In this document: positions 63,273-64,000 of the stretch, piece after piece
Layout of the letters: each line of letters opens with the position of its first letter
Position numbering within the stretch: the stretch's first letter is position 1
Source: Rhizobium etli CFN 42
Lineage (GTDB): Bacteria > Pseudomonadota > Alphaproteobacteria > Rhizobiales > Rhizobiaceae
Length of the DNA stretch: 64,000 bases
Direction of reading: 5' to 3'
Assembly (NCBI RefSeq): GCF_000092045.1
Contig: NC_007761.1
Coordinates: 747,001-811,000 of the forward strand
Made by a program: the position numbers and the translations under genes
Notes under the pieces: model-generated
Told to the model about the DNA's origin: nothing
Databases searched by the model: none
What the model saw: only the letters and a program-made list of their open reading frames with translations

Positions 63273-64000
63273 ATGGATGCGCAGTTCAATGAATGCATGA
63301 AGCTAGCAAGGAAGCTTGTCGACCACAGCTTCCTTGAGTCATTGAAGCGGCCTCAATCGCGCGCGATTGTCGTGGCGACTGCGATGATTTGGCTTCAGAT
63401 AATCATCTCTTGGACGATCGCGCTCCTCGGCCCTTGGTGGGTCCTATGGTTGCCATTCCTGATCAATTGCGCGGTGACGCAGGGCATGTTGCTTTGGGTT
63501 CATGAAGCATCGCATTTCCATCTTTACCCCGACCGCCGAAAGAACGATATCTGGTGCGATGTGTTCTTTGCGGCGCCTGTCGGAATGTCCGTCGCCGCAT
63601 ATCGACTGCGTCACATGAGCCACCATGCACATCTGGGCACGGAGCAGGATGCGGATGGTTATCCCTATCGCGAGCCGATCAAGGGGTTCCGGGCGCTCGC
63701 CTGGGTCATGATGAAGGCGTTGAGCGGGGGTATTGGAGTGTGGCTGGCGGCGGACAAATATGGTGGTTCCGCCCGAAAGGCGGCATCGGGAAGCTCCCTG
63801 TCGCCTTCCTGGTTTGCCCCGACGGCGACTATCATGTTCAATGGCTTGCTATTTGTGCTCTGCATTGTCACAGGTCGCTGGTATCTCTACATTCTCCTAT
63901 GGGGCTACCCCATCGCAGCCGTAGCAATTGCGCTGAATATCGTGCGAACCATTGCGGAGCATCAGCCTGAGGACTACCCACTCTACAAGGACGCTCGGGA
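63273..64000 (+). CDS. Fatty-acid desaturase-family membrane protein, N-terminal part
   Basis: The frame is open from the ATG at 63273 to the end of the window (about 242 residues). Membrane spans (VVATAMIWLQIIISWTIALL, WWVLWLPFLINCAVTQGMLL) surround the first two di-iron histidine boxes, HEASH and RHMSHHAH; the third box would lie beyond the window. Members desaturate or hydroxylate acyl chains. In a polysaccharide cluster the substrate might be a lipid carrier, lipid A acyl chain or sugar-linked acyl group; this is a guess. A second, overlapping ATG at 63277 is in another frame. Confidence 0.82.
   Translation, partial: MDAQFNECMKLARKLVDHSFLESLKRPQSRAIVVATAMIWLQIIISWTIALLGPWWVLWLPFLINCAVTQGMLLWVHEASHFHLYPDRRKNDIWCDVFFAAPVGMSVAAYRLRHMSHHAHLGTEQDADGYPYREPIKGFRALAWVMMKALSGGIGVWLAADKYGGSARKAASGSSLSPSWFAPTATIMFNGLLFVLCIVTGRWYLYILLWGYPIAAVAIALNIVRTIAEHQPEDYPLYKDAR

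Overview
The window is a piece of the main chromosome of a Rhizobium-type alphaproteobacterium, close to R. etli or R. leguminosarum. The evidence is the set of near-diagnostic proteins CbrA, PhaP, ExoR, RirA and DppABCDF, and a tRNA-His of the alphaproteobacterial type, with A73 and no encoded G-1. Most genes are GC-rich. The polysaccharide cluster at the right, especially its last membrane protein, is visibly more AT-rich.

Region 1 (1-5711) is core: the end of an acetoacetyl-CoA synthetase gene, a structured 3' region that may be a small RNA, the cell-cycle and envelope histidine kinase gene cbrA, the phasin gene phaP and tRNA-His. The cbrA-phaP intergenic region carries a perfect CtrA box and two matches to a PhaR box.

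Region 2 (5712 to about 19200) looks like a decayed mobile island inserted after tRNA-His. It holds a serralysin-type metalloprotease broken by one missing base from its giant RTX tail, which contains a 1663-bp exact duplication. It also holds a nucleotidyltransferase-HEPN fusion protein and a solitary TraA relaxase/helicase with a 42-bp tandem duplication. No integrase is visible.

Region 3 (19200-37418) is core metabolism and regulation: a DUF4174 gene with a textbook EcfG/RpoE2 promoter, a LysR regulator and a frameshifted monooxygenase divergent from mmsA, an xthA fragment, exoR, rirA with an IRO-like box, dppABCDF, gntK, a type III polyketide synthase with an isoprenylcysteine methyltransferase-like partner and an amino-acid oxidase, and a TPR protein followed by an ECF sigma/anti-sigma pair.

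Region 4 (37527-64000, continuing past the edge) is a tightly packed surface-polysaccharide cluster, probably LPS O-antigen. It has a Wzm/Wzt ABC exporter whose ATPase carries a carbohydrate-binding tail, gmd and fcl for GDP-fucose, seven glycosyltransferases or transferase domains, two O-acetyltransferases, at least five methyltransferase domains, AsnB, an SGNH hydrolase, membrane proteins and a partial fatty-acid desaturase. Most genes overlap by 1-37 bp, so they are probably one long transcript. The gene set predicts a fucose-containing, heavily O-methylated and O-acetylated polymer built in the cytoplasm and exported by the ABC transporter.
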